From: Syntrophomonas sp. UBA5432
GTDB taxonomy: Bacteria > Bacillota > Syntrophomonadia > Syntrophomonadales > Syntrophomonadaceae
Reading direction: 5' to 3'
DNA: 7,408 nucleotides
Assembly (NCBI GenBank): GCA_002424365.1
Contig: DIRQ01000116.1
Span: forward strand, 1 to 7,408
Positions within the stretch are counted from its first letter, which is position 1, and every line of letters starts with the position of its first letter. A program made the translations under genes and the position numbers. Positions 6,582 through 7,408 of the stretch are shown here, piece after piece. Under the pieces are notes generated by a model. That model ran no database searches, had not been told where the DNA came from, and saw only the letters and a program-made list of their open reading frames with translations.

Positions 6582-7407
6582 CTGCAATTGCGAACAGCCA
6601 CTGGTGCCAAGCATCGTTGAAGTAATCGATATTGTAGATGAGACCCCTGATGTACGTAGTTTTTATGTAAAATGTTCGGAGGGTGGGGTACCTTACTCGG
6701 TCCAACCAGGACAGTGTTCCATGCTGTCACTTCCTGCAGGAGAAGGTATGTTTTCATGCACCTGGCAGGAAGGAAACGAATATCAACATTATGCTATTAA
6801 GAAAGTGGGGCTCTTAACCGAAGAACTACACAGTATTGAAATTGGACAAAAACTAGGTATACGTGGCCCTTATGGGAATGGTTTTCCAGTAGAAGCATGT
6901 AAGGGAAAAGATATGCTGTTTATCGCCGGTGGAATTGGGCTTGCACCTCTTCGGTCATTTATTAAGTACTGTTTTAAGCACCGCGATGATTACGGTAAAA
7001 TTGACATCCTGTATGGGAGTCGTAGCTATGCGGATCTGTGCTTTAAAGATGAATTGTTCAACCTGTGGCCACAGGAAAAAAATACTCAGGTGTATGTAAC
7101 CATCGATAACGCTGAGCCTGAATGGGATGGGCATGTTGGCTTTGTACCTTCTTATCTGGAAGAGTTAAACCCTAATCCCAATGGAAAAATTGCGGTAACT
7201 TGTGGGCCTCCTATCATGATAAAGTTTGTGCTACAATCACTAGAAAAAATGGGCTATATTGACGATCAGGTGATTACCACCCTGGAAATGCGAATGAAAT
7301 GTGGTATCGGTAAATGTGGTCGTTGTAATGTTGGAAGCCAATATATATGCGTGGATGGACCCGTATTCACAAGAACTCAATTAAGACAACTTCCGCAGGA
7401 ATGGTAG
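6574..7407 (+). CDS. flxA: FlxA-like FAD/NAD(P)H-binding oxidoreductase with [2Fe-2S] cluster
   Basis: This is the NAD(P)H-oxidising entry subunit of the Flx module, of the ferredoxin-NADP reductase superfamily and close to sulfhydrogenase gamma/AsrB-type subunits. The 277-residue protein shows an FAD-binding barrel with IRGPYGNGFPVE (about 96-107), an NAD(P)-binding region with FIAGGIGLAPLRS (116-128) and CGPP (210-213), and a C-terminal [2Fe-2S] motif C243xxxxC248xxC251 with C259. The start is TTG, supported by AAGGAGG 9 nt upstream. From it the N-terminus reads MCSCNCEQP, a short Cys-rich tag before the usual domain start. It overlaps the flxB end by 8 bases. The TAG stop is one base before the window ends, so the operon may continue. 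NADH is the likely donor, but the sequence alone does not separate NADH from NADPH. Confidence 0.92.
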   Translation: MCSCNCEQPLVPSIVEVIDIVDETPDVRSFYVKCSEGGVPYSVQPGQCSMLSLPAGEGMFSCTWQEGNEYQHYAIKKVGLLTEELHSIEIGQKLGIRGPYGNGFPVEACKGKDMLFIAGGIGLAPLRSFIKYCFKHRDDYGKIDILYGSRSYADLCFKDELFNLWPQEKNTQVYVTIDNAEPEWDGHVGFVPSYLEELNPNPNGKIAVTCGPPIMIKFVLQSLEKMGYIDDQVITTLEMRMKCGIGKCGRCNVGSQYICVDGPVFTRTQLRQLPQEW

Positions 7408-7408
7408 A

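Overview
This window is one densely packed plus-strand operon of an electron-bifurcating redox complex: a heterodisulfide reductase module (hdrC-hdrB-hdrA) followed by a flavin oxidoreductase module (flxD-flxD2-flxC-flxB-flxA). All eight genes point the same way and are joined by overlaps or gaps of at most about 36 bases. There is no rRNA, tRNA, mobile element or CRISPR array, and no gene-free stretch over 300 bases. The strong AAGGAGG-type ribosome binding sites, use of GTG and TTG starts, moderate GC, and an Hdr-Flx cluster with selenocysteine suggest an obligately anaerobic Gram-positive bacterium, perhaps a syntrophic or sulfidogenic Clostridia/Syntrophomonadaceae-type organism. That placement is inference; a deltaproteobacterial-type anaerobe is not excluded.

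Layout: 1-513 hdrC (5' end cut by the window); 514-1728 hdrB with an unusual C-terminal extension; 1744-3729 hdrA, interrupted by an in-frame TGA at 2326-2328; 3720-4184 flxD1 (MvhD-like, all-cysteine form); 4221-4655 flxD2 (MvhD-like), interrupted by an in-frame TGA at 4434-4436; 4652-5557 flxC; 5571-6581 flxB; 6574-7407 flxA. The order is the reverse of the flxABCD-hdrABC arrangement I recall from Desulfovibrio vulgaris.

The main finding is that both in-frame TGA codons are very probably selenocysteine codons. In hdrA the TGA replaces the second Cys of the family's DCAAC motif. In flxD2 it replaces the Cys of the GCHPGDC motif, and it aligns exactly with Cys72 of the adjacent paralogue flxD1. 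Each TGA is followed in frame by the rest of the conserved protein, and each has a hairpin whose apical G-containing loop lies 20-26 nt downstream, as expected for a bacterial SECIS. A naive gene call would split both genes into false fragments.

How the genes work together (established for the families, inferred here): FlxA oxidises NAD(P)H on FAD; electrons pass through the iron-sulfur proteins FlxB and FlxC and the [2Fe-2S] MvhD-like FlxD proteins to the FAD of HdrA. HdrA bifurcates them, one branch to ferredoxin and one through HdrC to the non-cubane clusters of HdrB, which reduces a disulfide-type acceptor. The acceptor cannot be read from this window. The complex may run in reverse in a syntroph.
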